Below are positions 41,034 to 52,990 of a DNA stretch of 64,000 nucleotides, piece by piece. This DNA is from Brachyhypopomus gauderio (lineage: Eukaryota > Chordata > Actinopteri > Gymnotiformes > Hypopomidae). The translations under genes were made by a program, and so were the position numbers. Numbering within the stretch: position 1 is the stretch's first letter; each line of letters starts with the position of its first letter. The notes under the pieces were generated by a model. That model was not told the origin of the DNA and ran no database searches. It was given only the letters and a program-made list of their open reading frames with translations. The stretch is from positions 15,338,654-15,402,653 of the forward strand of contig NC_135223.1 of NCBI RefSeq assembly GCF_052324685.1, written 5' to 3'.

Positions 41034-41699
41034 AAATCAAATCAAATCAAAGTTTATTTGTATAGCGCTTTTCACAACACATGTTGTCACAAAGCGCTTT
41101 ACAGGATTTAAAAGGTTAACAATACTATGGGTCCAGAACCCTAATGAGCAAGCCAAAGGCGACAGTGGCGAGGAAAAACTCCCTATGATGGTGGGGATTA
41201 GGAAGAAACCTCGGGAGAACCAAGACTCAAAAGGGAACCCATCCTCCATTGGGCGGCCCGTTAACACACAAATTACACGAAATACAGACAAATACACAAG
41301 TCACAAACAAATCACACAATCAGACTAAGTAAAGGTAAAAATGAAAGTTCTGGGTTTTGATATTGTCACTGTAAATGTCTGTTAATGAACACCAGGCTTT
41401 CATTCCATGTCGGAGCAGCGATGCTGGTATTGTAGGCTCCGACTGCAATGTTACTCTCCAGGTGAACCTCGGAGAAAAGATACGAGATGTAGTAACTATG
41501 TAACAGATTAATCAAAGGCCAAACTAAACAGATGAGTCTTTAATCGAGTTTTAAACAATGAGACTGTGTCTGAGTCCCGAATAGAGGCAGGAAGATTATT
41601 CCACAATTGTGGAGCTTTAAAAGAAAAGGCTCTTCCACCTGCTGTGATCTTTTTGATCCTAGGAACAGTTAATAACCCTGCGTCCTGAGAGCGAAGTGA
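41034..41699 (-). mobile_element. 5'-truncated L2/CR1-like LINE, inserted into a minisatellite
   Basis: The minus strand encodes the C-terminal end of a LINE polyprotein: GRAFSFKAPQLWNNLPASIR then TVSLFKTRLKTHLFSLAF, stop at about 41508. The 3' UTR contains the gcgctttt...acaaagcgctt hairpin common to fish elements, and the element ends in a (TTTGA)n tail (atcaaatcaaatcaaatcaa on plus). Only about 0.67 kb remains. Confidence 0.85.
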
Positions 41700-41892
41700 T
41701 CTCACACTGTAGATCTCCCACACTGTAAATATCTCACACTGTAGATCTCCCACACTGTAAATATCTCACACTGTAGATCTCTCACACTGTAAATATCTCA
41801 CACTGTAAATATCTCACACTGTAAATATCTCACACTGTAGATCTCCCACACTGTAGTTCTCTCACACTGTACTTCTCTCACACTGTACTTCT
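41700..41892. repeat. 16-17-bp minisatellite, right part
   Basis: The ctcacactgtagatctccca unit continues on the far side of the LINE insertion. Confidence 0.93.
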
Positions 41893-43228
41893 CTGCTTTC
41901 ATGCCATTATCCATCAACCTCATGAAAGAGTTTACAGTGAATTTTAGCAAAGGTTTCTGGGTACACCATTTCCTCAGTGTATACAACACAGATTCCACTA
42001 ATTACGGAAGAGAAAGACATGTAGGCTGTACTGGGGAGGCACAGATAAAAGGAAGATCCACATTACCACAGGGCTCTGGAATACAAACCACACTCCCAGG
42101 CCCCTAATGAGCATCCCTAGGATTTGAGAGGACTTTTGAAAGGCCAAGTCCAGGAGTTGTTTAAGAATACAGCAAATCTCAGAGGGACTGTCTAGACCGT
42201 CCAGGGGTATACCAGGGATGGGGCTACGGTGTCTATCAACAGCCAGAGGCAGAGAGAGAGATAGAGAGAGAAAGAGTTAGGAGGAGAGGGTAGAGTGACT
42301 CACTAAAGCGTGCGCAGACATCTGTCACGGCTCACGGCTGTGTCAATTAGCCCCCGGCCTGGAAGTGAACAGGGCGTTTTTCAGAACCCTTATGATTATA
42401 CTTAAACAGAATCCAGAGAGATAAACAGACAGAGAGAGAGGGGGAATAAGGCAGGGAGATTATAGTGGGACTGAATGTATTATTACTCTTTCAAGAGGGA
42501 AACTACGATCTGTGTGATTTGGCCTAGGTCTGGGTTCTGGAGGAATCACCACTGAGAGGTGCTCTATCACACTCACACTGTCAAACAGGGCCAGGATGGA
42601 AGTGACTCCAATATGCTGTGTTCAGTATTAGTCTTCCAACAAAACATGTAGCTAGTGTAGCTTTTCTCCAAAACCCTTTAAACACTTTATTCTCCCAACC
42701 TCAGACTGTCACATCCCAAGAGCTGAATCAAAACCATGTGAACTTTGCTCAAAATGAAACTTTAATCAAAACACAGACATGCATTAAGTATATAAACTTT
42801 GCTGCCTTCTTGACACTAGAGCTTTCAAAGCAATAATGCTCTGAATTGCAAACATTAACTGAATATACTGATAAACAGAACAATACACCTTTATAAAGTA
42901 AACTGTGAATGTAATCACAACAGTGTCAGCATAAGAGCTCCAATTCTGTTCAGCAGAGGTACATTATTGCACATGTATTTTTTTCACGACAAGAGTTTTC
43001 ATGTTATACACACACAAGCACTCACAAAAACACACAAAAGTTTAACATTTGCAGTCAAGCACAAAACACAAAACTTCCAAAGAAACAGGATGTTTCAGAG
43101 GTTCTTCATCTGGTTTGCAAGCAAAGTGCTTCTGAATTAGTAGTAGAAGAAACCAGTTTGTATTTGAAAGGTTTGCTTATATTATATATAGTTTGTTTTG
43201 TTTTTTACCCCTTTCATATGGATGTCAG
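41893..43228. other. former abca4-like intron, nothing identified
   Basis: Ordinary AT-rich sequence with short GA runs at 42250-42280; no exon match found. Confidence 0.4.
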
Positions 43229-43411
43229 TCATACACTACGGTCATAGAGTTTGAAGGTAGCAGTCGTAGAGGTTGACGACAGAGTGACATGTCCGTGACA
43301 GGGACCCAAAGCGAAGCAGCTATTGATGTTTCTCATACTCTTTGCAAGGTTAAAGCCTGCCTCAGCGTAGATAATTCCTGCAGTGCCCATCGACTTCAGC
43401 ACAAATGCTCT
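43229..43411 (-). pseudogene. abca4: probable abca4-like membrane exon remnant
   Basis: A strong acceptor (gcttttcttttcag) is followed by a 60-codon open frame, AFVLKSMGTAGIIYAEAGF onward, to TGA at 43229-43231. Position and pattern (G-A-MMYPASF, then ATFVLELF-like ATFKLYD) fit the ABCA segment before the last membrane helices. A neighbouring frame gives ASLWVPVTDMSLC, like FDVPSTAYVALSC. The assignment is by position more than similarity; it could be an unrelated terminal exon. Confidence 0.4.
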
Positions 43412-43861
43412 CTGAAAAGAAAAGCAATTTCACTGCCCGTACATAAAATAGTGGCATGGCTGTGTATACTATTACACATTAATTCACGAGGGCAGTAATT
43501 TCTGTATATTGGAGCGGCAGCTTTTTCTTGCCTCTTTCTTTCGCACTGTTGTGCTGGAACAGAACTCAATAAAGCCATTTTATACTCACTCAGCTGTGCT
43601 GGAGGTCTCAGGGAAGGGTGTGCACCCCGAGTGCCTTGGAAAACTGATGTCCTTTAGTTTTTATCTTTAGATTTCCTTTATATTAACAGCGCTGTTGCCA
43701 CAGACCACAGCAATACAGCGTACTTCTTCCACCACTGGCAGGTGTGGCATCACCAAAGTTCTCTCTATGATGAGGTGATGCAAGGGTACAAATAATTTTC
43801 CACACAAAAATTTTATTCCACATAGAGAAACAAAGCAGGACTCTACAGTGCAGCAAAGTGA

Positions 43862-43881
43862 CCCCCCCCCCCCCCCCCCCC
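43862..43881. repeat. poly-C tract
   Basis: About 20 C in a row. Confidence 0.95.
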
Positions 43882-44761
43882 TTTGAATGACTGTACTGAC
43901 TATGAATACAGATGAGAATGGACAGGCTCAATAATTGGTGCTCTGATGTCATCTGCAATTTCATCATCCCTTTTATGCATGAATTCACTTTGGCAAAACT
44001 GCTCCCTCATTGGTTGATGCGACAATTAGAATGTGTTGTAAATTCAGCTGGTTTGTGTTTAGACAATCACAGCTGTGTGCCGTTTTGTGCCCTGAATAAT
44101 ACAGGGATTCAGTGATTGAGTGGCAGTGCTTTCTGTAAGGCATCAGGTTAAGTGTGCTTTGGGAACTGAAAAGAGTTTTTTGCATATATGTGTATTTCAG
44201 GACTAGCAGTTGAGGTAAAGCTTTGAATAACTGGAGAATCCATTTTAATGTGTTAACAATTGAAAAAAAAAACATTTATTTCAATGTCACACAATATCAC
44301 AAAAGGGCACAACCAACTACAAAATGTAATTCAGGATGAAGACTACTTTAAATAAAAAAATTTAATGAATTATTTAAAAAGTTAATTAGCTTTAATCCCT
44401 TTTCTCTAGAAATATTTGTTTCCTTGCTAACAGTTGCCCACTTCAGGTTTCACTTTCCTGACAGTGCCCCACAGTGGTCCTCAGTGGCGGCGTTCCTGCT
44501 CTCTTTCTGAGTTAATGTGATTTGGGGGGGGCACGGGACATACAAACATCCACTCTGAAGAACAAACATGCGGTCAAAAGCAGACACTGACAAATTACTC
44601 CAATCCCAGTTGGACTTCCAGTCTGTTTCACTCTCACCTATTCGTCTTTCACCAGCCGCTGCAACAGCAAGCTTGTGTGACGGGCCTAAACACACGATGA
44701 GAGGCCCTTCAGAGGCAAGCGCATGAGCACCTGACCTCTCTCTAATAAGACGGTCCACTGA

Positions 44762-45049
44762 CTGCCCTCACCCATAGAGCTGCCCTCACCCACAGAACTG
44801 CCCTCACCCACAGAACTGCCCTCACCCATAGAGCTGCCCTCACCCACAGAACTGCCCTCACCCAAAGAGCTGCCCTCACCCACAGAACTGCCCTCACCCA
44901 TAGAGCTGCCCTCACCTATAGAGCTGCCCTCACCCACAGAGCTGCCCTCACCCATAGAGCTGCCCTCACCCACAGAATTGCCCTCACCCACAGAGCTGCC
45001 CTCACCCAGAGAGCTACCCTCACCCACAGAGCTGCCCTCTCTACAGAGC
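44762..45049. repeat. 18-bp minisatellite, about 16 copies
   Basis: ctgccctcacccayagag units. The minus strand reads as an open [12 protein letters not shown] repeat only because 18 is a multiple of three. Confidence 0.95.
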
Positions 45050-45660
45050 TGACCTTTATCCAGAGCTGCCCTCACCTGGAGAGACAGGAAATAAACACTC
45101 ACAATTAAAGCCAAAAGCTGATGACTGATGTGAACAGTGTGTGTAAATGATATTTAACACCGCAGGATAAAACAGTGGATGACATCAGCAACAGAAAAAA
45201 TTCCATACATACGTCCAGCAGTGCGTGGCCTCAACAACACCCTGTTCAGTGTTTCTCTCTAATGTACTAGTGAAGAAAGCACAACAGAAAGGTTTTCCAG
45301 AAAGGCAAGTGAATTAACAAAACCACACATTACCAGTGAAGCTTAAATGACAGATATCCATGAAGACAGATGGCAGTTAGCTAAGGGAATACATTACCAC
45401 ACAGCCCAACTTTGAGGAGTTGTTGTGATTCTGTTGCGCTCTTGTTAACTACGTTAAGCCCCCAGGTAAATCCTAAACTGACTATCTAACCCAGAAATCC
45501 TGCTTTATGCTGCACCATTTGGAATTAAACCCACATTGTCAAAAAGAACAATTAAGAGAAATGTTTGTAATGCCAACTGGGCAGTTTGAGGCAATTATGT
45601 TTAACTGTATCAGTCTAGGGCTCTGACAATAAATCAGCTCAAAGACATGTACATACTAAC

Positions 45661-45822
45661 CTCTGACAGCTGCTCCTTAGTAAAACTAAGAGAATCACTG
45701 TTGTGTTGCCACACTGATGCCACACTGATAGGGCTGGCATAAGCAGGAAGACTGGGTCTGAGGATGGCATTGCTCAGCACATTCAGGAAGACCACAAAGG
45801 TGTGAAAGACACCAATTAGACA
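45661..45822 (-). pseudogene. abca4: abca4-like second extracellular domain exon
   Basis: After an aattag acceptor, the frame reads GVFHTFVVFLNVLSNAILRP, then SLP, and ends SFTKEQLSEV before donor gttagt. The family is [20 protein letters not shown] ... LNLTKEQLSEI. No stop lies in this exon, and it is the best preserved block with certain identity. Confidence 0.8.
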
Positions 45823-47253
45823 CTAATTATTCAAAAGCTCTTTATGAATAATACATTTAATAAATAACAAATTGACTGTGATGAAGCATAGGCATTGAAT
45901 ATGTATGTATTAAAAACTTGTATTTAACATTGTATTTAGTTTCCATGTATTTCAGAAATGTAGCAAAGTCCTTCACTAGCAAGTTTGACGTTTTTTTTTC
46001 CCTATAAGCAATATATGAGCAGTATCACTAAATAAATTATGATTTGTTTGAATTTAAAAGGAAAATTAGCATGTAGCATTCACATACAAAACTACACATG
46101 GTAGACAAAATCATCATACATACTTTACATTTAAACCTAAATAATTAAAGTTGAACATAATCACGAAAGAAAACAGGCAGGAGAATAAACACGTGTTCAT
46201 TAGTCCTAATAGCAGTCAGGCAGTCTGTCTACCATGTGCAGTAGCTAACACCGTTAGCATCCGTACATGGCAAGCGGCCTGTGCTCAGATTTACAGACCC
46301 CTTGGTTGCAAAGACTGCAGAAATATCGACTGTATCAAGAGGGGGACATCTTGACGTTCTTGACAGCATGTCAGAATATCTGCTGCAAACATCTCAGCAT
46401 CATGGTGGATCCATAATGGAATGGACAGCCATATCGCCGGAATCATTACCCATCAGGTGTGATGGCTGCTCTGAAGGGTCGTAAAGCAGTGGCAGAAGAG
46501 AGCGGTTTTCCAGAAACACCCTCTAGTGCACACGCAGCTCACTCACTTTCTTCTCATTTTACCAAACGATAATGCACAACGGCCTCCTAAGTCATCAGGT
46601 CTAAACGCCCACGAGGTATTTTGCCGCACCGTGTAGATTTCCAAAACCGTTTCCATCATACACAGGGCCCATTACATAAAATTTGTGTATGGCATCATTC
46701 CAAAAATGTTAAAGCTTGCCCTGAGATAGCCCCACTCCTTATGAAGTCTGTCAAATGTATATGTTGCTATGTATTTCTGTTAGTATGCTCACTGCCATAC
46801 AGGCTCATTAGCTGTCGTTAGCACAGAGATCTTAATTCAGATACTGGTAGCGGCTATATTAGCAGAAACTGCTATTGGTTCCTGTTATGTGAAGTAGTCA
46901 CTCTAATTGAGCCTAATAGTCTTGGATGGCTTGAGGACACACTCCAGGAACTGCCCCCCAGGTGCCTCTGTACCTACAGCAAACTGCCGGTGAGCTCTCA
47001 CCCACAAGCACTGCACACAATGTCCACCAGAGGGAGATGTTGTACCATCCACATAAAACATTGTAGAATATAACACCACTGTTTATTCAGCTAGGACGTA
47101 TTCTTTAAACTACAAATAAAAAAGTTAACAAGTTACTTCACATCAACAGTAGAGCTGTCGATATAAATACCAGAGAAGATATATACTGGTATGGAACGAG
47201 TCTCATTTATCACATTTCAAACATAAGAGAAAAAAGCAGTAAACATGTCTCAC
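45823..47253. other. former abca4-like intron, nothing identified
   Basis: No exon match. Several short open frames without family resemblance. Confidence 0.4.
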
Positions 47254-47389
47254 CTCCATCTAAAGCAGCTACTTGAGCCTTCTGGGTAGCCACCGCAACA
47301 CCATGATGCCTGTGCTTGGTCCACTCAGGACTGGCTAGCATGGTGGTGAGGGTGGGGTCTACTGGGGACACCTCCCACTCAGGGTGTTG
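47254..47389 (-). pseudogene. abca4: abca4-like second extracellular domain exon
   Basis: Acceptor catgtag, then QHPEWEVSPVDPTLTTMLAS and PEWTKHR, and donor gtgaga. The family is [20 protein letters not shown] and TQVNPSP. Similarity fades in the second half, suggesting a frameshift near the CRCST segment. Confidence 0.65.
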
Positions 47390-47531
47390 CTACATGTGTA
47401 TTCTGTGAAAGGGCAGTGATAGGGTTAATCAAGGTTCATCCTAGATTAATCTAAAACACACACACACACACACTTGAATAAACAGGAACATACAAGGGTA
47501 AGTTTCTCATCACACACTTAGGTCCACCCAG

Positions 47532-47566
<35 letters not shown>

Positions 47567-47664
47567 AACATACATTCTATACATTCATACTCATTACTAT
47601 GAGTGAGAGGAAGAGCCAATCAGAGTGCGAGGATGACAGAGGGAGACTGGTCAGAGCAGCTCAC

Positions 47665-47862
47665 CTGCGTGTCTCTCCAACCATCCTAAAGAACACCCTG
47701 AGCGTCAGAATGAGGCTGGAGAGGGAGGCCAAAGAGCCGGCAGAGACCCACACACACCAGGCAGCAGAAGCTAAGGGGCCGCAAAGCTCAGTAAACAAAC
47801 CAACGCAGATGGCAGCCAGTAGAAACCAGCAGTTTTTCATGAGCACTGTAAAACAGCAGTAA
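47665..47862 (-). pseudogene. possible abca4-like regulatory-domain exon
   Basis: Cleanly bounded by acceptor ctgttttacag and donor gtgagc, with one open frame (LMKNCWFLLAAICVGLFTEL ... LRVFFRMVGETRR). It fits the expected place for LLPN...LFRELEETLA ... LEEIFLKVTE, but identity is low. It could be an unrelated exon. Confidence 0.35.
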
Positions 47863-48360
47863 AATAACTCTTCTCCAAACAAGATTCAAGTGTATTTAAA
47901 ACACTACTTGACTACATTACCCATTACCAAAACAATAAAACTGCTTTTGCTTCATTTTATATGTTACCAATGTCAGTTCTGTTCTTTGATACATATCAGT
48001 ACATCAGCTACTTTGACAGCATATTATAAAAAGTGCTATTAAAATAAAGTTGAACTAAAATCTGTAGAGTATGACAGAACAAACCAGGAAGTGCTCAGCC
48101 TATAGCATGAAGGCTGCAGCAAGTCCAGTGTCATAACACAGTCACCGTCATGTCAGCCTGGGGGCTGAAAGAACTCTCTGCTGTAACTTTGAAGAATATC
48201 TGCAAGATGTATTATTATGATGTATGTATTATTATGTATTATGATGATGTTATCCACATGAGTGCCAGGGTCCAGTGAGGTGTAGCACACCCAGCAGAGG
48301 CTGATACCTGTGGGTACTTCTTCCAGTTCCCTGAAGAAGCTGGCAGGAAACCCCAGCTGG

Positions 48361-48745
48361 CTAACAGACACCCCAGCTCAGACACCCCCAGCTCTGACAC
48401 CCCAGCTCAGACACCCCCAGCTCTGACACCCCCAGCTCTGACACCCCCAGCTCAGACACCCCCAGCTCTGACACCCCCAGCTCAGACACCCCCAGCTCAG
48501 ACACCCCCAGCTCTGACACCCCCAGCTCAGACACCCCCAGCTCAGACACCCCCAGCTCTGACACCCCAGCTCTGACACCCCAGCTCAGACACCCCCAGCT
48601 CTGACACCCCAGCTGGCTAACAGACACCCAGACACCCCAGCTCTGACACCCCAGCTGGCTAACAGACACCCAGACACCCCAGCTCAGACACCCCCAGCTC
48701 AGACACCCCAGCTCAGACACCCCCAGCTCAGACACCCCCAGCTCC
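48361..48745. repeat. 16-17-bp minisatellite
   Basis: cagctcagacaccccc / cagctctgacacccc units, about 24 copies, some with a ggctaacagacacccag insert. Confidence 0.95.
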
Positions 48746-49573
48746 TACCCTATGAGTCAACAGTTTTTCTGATAATAAAGAAATGGCTAATGCTAAGGAT
48801 CCAGGATACTGTTTTGTGACAGTATAAAAAACACCTTCATGAACCTTTAATGGGACCTGTATTATTTCTTTCAGCATTATATTAAATGATTACATTTATT
48901 AAATGATTTACATTGCATTTATTACATTACTGACATTTGTTATATATCATACAATACGCATCAGGAATGTCTGAGACTAGTCAGATGTTCACCGGGCAAA
49001 CGTAAAATCTTTATGATTCCTTAAAGGGCTCATTACAGGCAATTACAACCAATATATTGTGCAGTCCTAGTTCATGCTAATATTAATTACTTGCTATAGC
49101 ACTATGCTAGTTTCCATTCACAGTTACCATGGCAACAGTTTTGATAGGACTATCTCTTTAAAGGTAAATGAAAGCAAGCAGGAAACTATTAACAATGATC
49201 CTATATGGAAAGTGTTAACACTGAAGTCATATGACTAAGTACTCAATTATCATGGATTCACGTATCTTACTAAATAAATACTGATTTATCAGTGTGCCGT
49301 ACTGTCCGCCCATCGGCCATTGGCTTTGTCCCACTGGACTCGCTCTCTATATACTTTGGGCAGAGGGAACAGCTGCCTGCATCTATAAATCAGAGAATTG
49401 TAAATATAAGAGAAAAAACATCTCCAGGAGCTGGTGTGTCAGGAGCCCAGACAGGGAGTCCAACCCTGGGGAACCGCCTGCCTCTTCAGGCACCTAGAGG
49501 AGATACTCATAGATATTGGCCTCAGATGTTTCAGAGAGTGTTTTCAGAGACACATCAGTGGAGTGACATTTAC

Positions 49574-49746
49574 GCGCACATACACACACACACACATACG
49601 CACACACACACACACACACTCCTGGTAGAGCAGGCAGATCAAGCCACTACAGCCACCAAGGTATGGAGGACTTCCACAAGTTCGATTCCCAGAGCAGCAG
49701 ACATTCTGTTACATATGAAAGTAGGTCTGGACAAGAGAATCTACCC

Positions 49747-49785
<39 letters not shown>

Positions 49786-49790
49786 AAGTA
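49574..49790. repeat. two (CA)n tracts
   Basis: CA runs at about 49574-49619 and 49748-49790, flanking a possible SINE head. Confidence 0.9.
49620..49700 (+). mobile_element. possible tRNA-derived SINE head
   Basis: tggtagagcaggcag resembles a pol III A box and, about 45 bp later, gttcgattcccagag resembles a B box. It does not fold convincingly as a complete tRNA, so an old SINE head is more likely than a gene. Confidence 0.35.
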
Positions 49791-50249
49791 GAGTGTTAGC
49801 AGTCTGAAACCTTGGCTAATGACCATGAAGGAATGGTTTCAGGGGCTTCTGCCAGTTACTTTGAAGTGAAACCCAGCACTCTAAAGAGTGTCTTCCCCTG
49901 GGATGTCACTCCAGGTCTAAGCCGATGATTCTTCTTTAAAAGAAAGCAGGATAAGAATATCCTGAATAAAAGCACAAGAATCCCCAGGCCAGGCATCCAG
50001 TGAGAAGGTCTTAGTGTCTCTTTTAGGCCAGAGGACCTCAGAATGCAGCTTCAGCTCCAACCTGGTCCCTGTTGTGATCTATATCACTTTCTCAAATGAC
50101 ACATGGTCTGATCACACAGCCAATCAGTACTACACCCACAGACACACATGTACACACAGACACACCAAAGGCAGCGTAAGCACCTCTCCTAGTGCACGGT
50201 GGATTGTGTTAAACACGACAGACCGGTGTGAGGTGGAAGTCCCCAGCAG

Positions 50250-50322
50250 AACCCACCAGCCACATCGTCACTGAGCAGGTCTGCTTTCTTCATGTTGTGT
50301 GTGGAAAGGATCACTGTACAGT
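50250..50322 (-). pseudogene. abca4: abca4-like NBD1 H-loop exon remnant
   Basis: TVILSTHNMKKADLLSDDVA is read on the minus strand; the family is [20 protein letters not shown]. The H-loop His is kept (STH), but the DEAD-like acidic pair is KK and GDR is SDD. Similarity stops abruptly after DVA. Confidence 0.75.
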
Positions 50323-51394
50323 CTGCACGCGTCCACACACACACACACACACACATACACACACACACACTCAAACACACACACATTACATGGACATTCG
50401 AGAAAAACACATAACCAATAAACACCTGACTGTACTGCACACATGTACAGTAGATTTCAAATAGCTTTCAGAGCAACAATGATAAGGTCTCAAATTTTTT
50501 TCTCTACCGACAGCTCAAACCAGTGATGAGGAAGGTCCCACACTCAGTTTCAATAAATCCCATCACAGCTATTCCTGCCCCTGTAACAGTGTGTGTGTGT
50601 GTGTGTGTGTGTATGGAGTGTCTGGAGTGTGGGTCTGCTCCAGACTTAGGCCCACTTTAGTACCACCCTCAAGAACCATGGCAACAGACAGGTTCAACAG
50701 ACATGGTGCCACACTGGTAAAGCACCAGTTCAGGAAACTGTTCTAAAATGCTTCTTGACAGTGAGGTGAAGATTCCTCAGCCTGCCATGATCACTCAGCT
50801 CCCCAAAGTGAAAAGCCTGATGCAGTATAATAGCAGCATTTTTAGAGCTTGAAAATTTCAAGAAAACCTTTAGTTCCTATAAGGTCAGAGGTACATGTCA
50901 TATTAAGTCTAATCATGAATTTGAACACAGGACATCTGGTCAAGTGGTTTTGCTGAATCACCATCATAACAAATATTAAATTTCCAGTTTCCAGTGATTC
51001 CAGGTTCAAGCACGTATAGGCCCTAGGGGCCTGAATGGCCCATGGGGCTGTTTTGAGTAAATTATTTACCTTTGACTAGAATGCATGAACTGTACATTTT
51101 AGTGTCAGTCCTATGTAACAGGCCTATTAGGAACTTAGGGATATGTAAAGTAAAAGTAGTCCCAGGGTTATTAAGTTTACTTCCTTTTATTAGCATTTTT
51201 ATCACATACCTAAAAAGGAACTTCCAAAAGCTTCTTAATTAAGATATATGCAGATAAATATTGCTCATCAAACCTTGTGTAATTAGTCTGCCTTATTTAT
51301 GACTTCTTATCATCAGAACTTAAAACCCCCTTTTCCCATCACCAATACAAACATCTGGATACACAGACTTGGCAGAGGATGTGTGTGTGGGGGG

Positions 51395-51475
51395 GCTTTG
51401 CCGGTAGAGCTGACACACTACAGCTCCTGCTGAACCTCAGCCAGCTTCTCACCCTTCAGGCATGAGCAGACCAGG
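51395..51475 (-). pseudogene. possible abca4-like fragment after NBD1
   Basis: GEKLAEVQQEL followed by a stop, read on the minus strand near 51410-51450, resembles EAKLVECIGQEL of the ABCA4 linker and lies in the right order between the H-loop and second extracellular domain only if local rearrangement is allowed. Weak. Confidence 0.25.
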
Positions 51476-52283
51476 GTGGGCCCTGCCTCCAGAGCTGGGC
51501 GGGGCCAAACACGGCAGTCAGAGAGTGTCTCTCCTGCAGACAACACTCAGGAACAGGGGGCTTCTGCTGCCAGATGTGTCACTGTCATCACACTATCTCT
51601 GTGTCCTCATAAGTTTATCTTTTATCATGATAATCTGCCACCGTGACACCGTGTCTCTGCTCCATATCACTGAATGTGTGGCGTCCCAATTCACTAGATT
51701 AGATCAAAAGAAAAACACACCAAAGCCCCACATATGACATAATCTAATTGGTTTTTCTGAGTTGAACCTTTTACAGCTCAGGGCAGGTGGGATGCTGATG
51801 AGTGCACAGGGTGCATATGAATCACACTGTGTGCAAAAACAGCAAGCAAAGCGTGTTTCTCCCACTGGCAATAATTAGGAAAGGGAGCCTCAGTGTGCAG
51901 GAGAGGAGGTCCAGTGGCTGAACCCGTCTCGTGCTGTGAGGGCAGCACCTACTGAAACACAAAGAGTATCAGAACACAGAACAGTTACTGCTTTAAACAC
52001 CCCCACCAGATCCAGGCATCCCTACTGCAAACCACCCCAACAGTGTTCCTGAACCGTCTCTAGATGGCAACAACAGAAACGTGTTTTTTGGATATGAAAG
52101 CCTATTATACATTTGTAAAGGTGCATTATTGCCAGTTGTTACATCATTTATTCCTAATTGCTCAGTGAGCTAAATCAAAACAAGTTAAGGGAAAGAAATT
52201 ACTGTGAATATCAGTGGGACGTTTTCTATTTTGCTAACTGATGTGAGTAACCTCAAGCAGCCTACAAAGTATTATTAGACACC

Positions 52284-52646
52284 ACATACACTGTGTTGGA
52301 GACACCCCATACCCTGTGTTGGAGACACCCAATTCACTGTGTTGGAGACACCCAATTCACTGTGTTGGAGACACCCAATTCACTGTGTTGGAGACACCCC
52401 ATTCACTGTGTTGGAGACACCCCATACCCTGTGTTGGAGAGACCCCATTCACTGTGTTGGAGACACCCCATTCACTGTGTTGGAGACACCCCATTCACTG
52501 TGTTCCCCATTCACTGTGTTGGAGACACCCCATTCACTGTGTTGGAGACACCACATACACTGTGTTGGAGACACCACATACACTGTGTTGGAGACACCAC
52601 ATACACTGTGTTGGAGACACCCCATATACTGTGTTGGAGACATTCC
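52284..52646. repeat. 23-bp minisatellite, about 16 copies
   Basis: cattcactgtgttggagacaccc units, with a shortened copy at about 52501-52508. Because 23 is not a multiple of three, all three plus frames read through copies. Confidence 0.95.
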
Positions 52647-52990
52647 ATGTTCTGTACTGGTATTTCCCTGTGCACTGTGGATTTTGTGTTTTCTGTAACA
52701 CCTGATTCTGCTTATTAAGGGCCTCATTATCACTCCGTGAGCTGAGTCAGGTAGATTAGTGCAGGGAAAACACCTCTAATCAACAGACTGTTAACTGAAG
52801 TCTTCAGGGATGAATCTAAGTGTCCAGGCTATTAAACCCCATGGAATAAGGACTTGTAATGGTCCGGTCTGTTTTCATACTACACGTAGGTGGGTCTACA
52901 GACCGATGTGTGTACAGCACAGGCTCAGGGATCGGCATTGTTTTTTATCTGCACAATCTCCCATACAGATTTTCTGAGTTTGGACTTTTG

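Noticed and set aside
44686..45114. 142-codon minus frame with GEGSSV repeats
   Set aside because: It is the 18-bp minisatellite translated.
48361..48735. 124-codon minus frame of VSELG repeats
   Set aside because: It is a translated minisatellite with shifting period and no gene context.
49620..49700. Functional tRNA gene
   Set aside because: A- and B-box-like words are present, but arms do not pair into a cloverleaf and no terminator follows; a SINE head is more likely.
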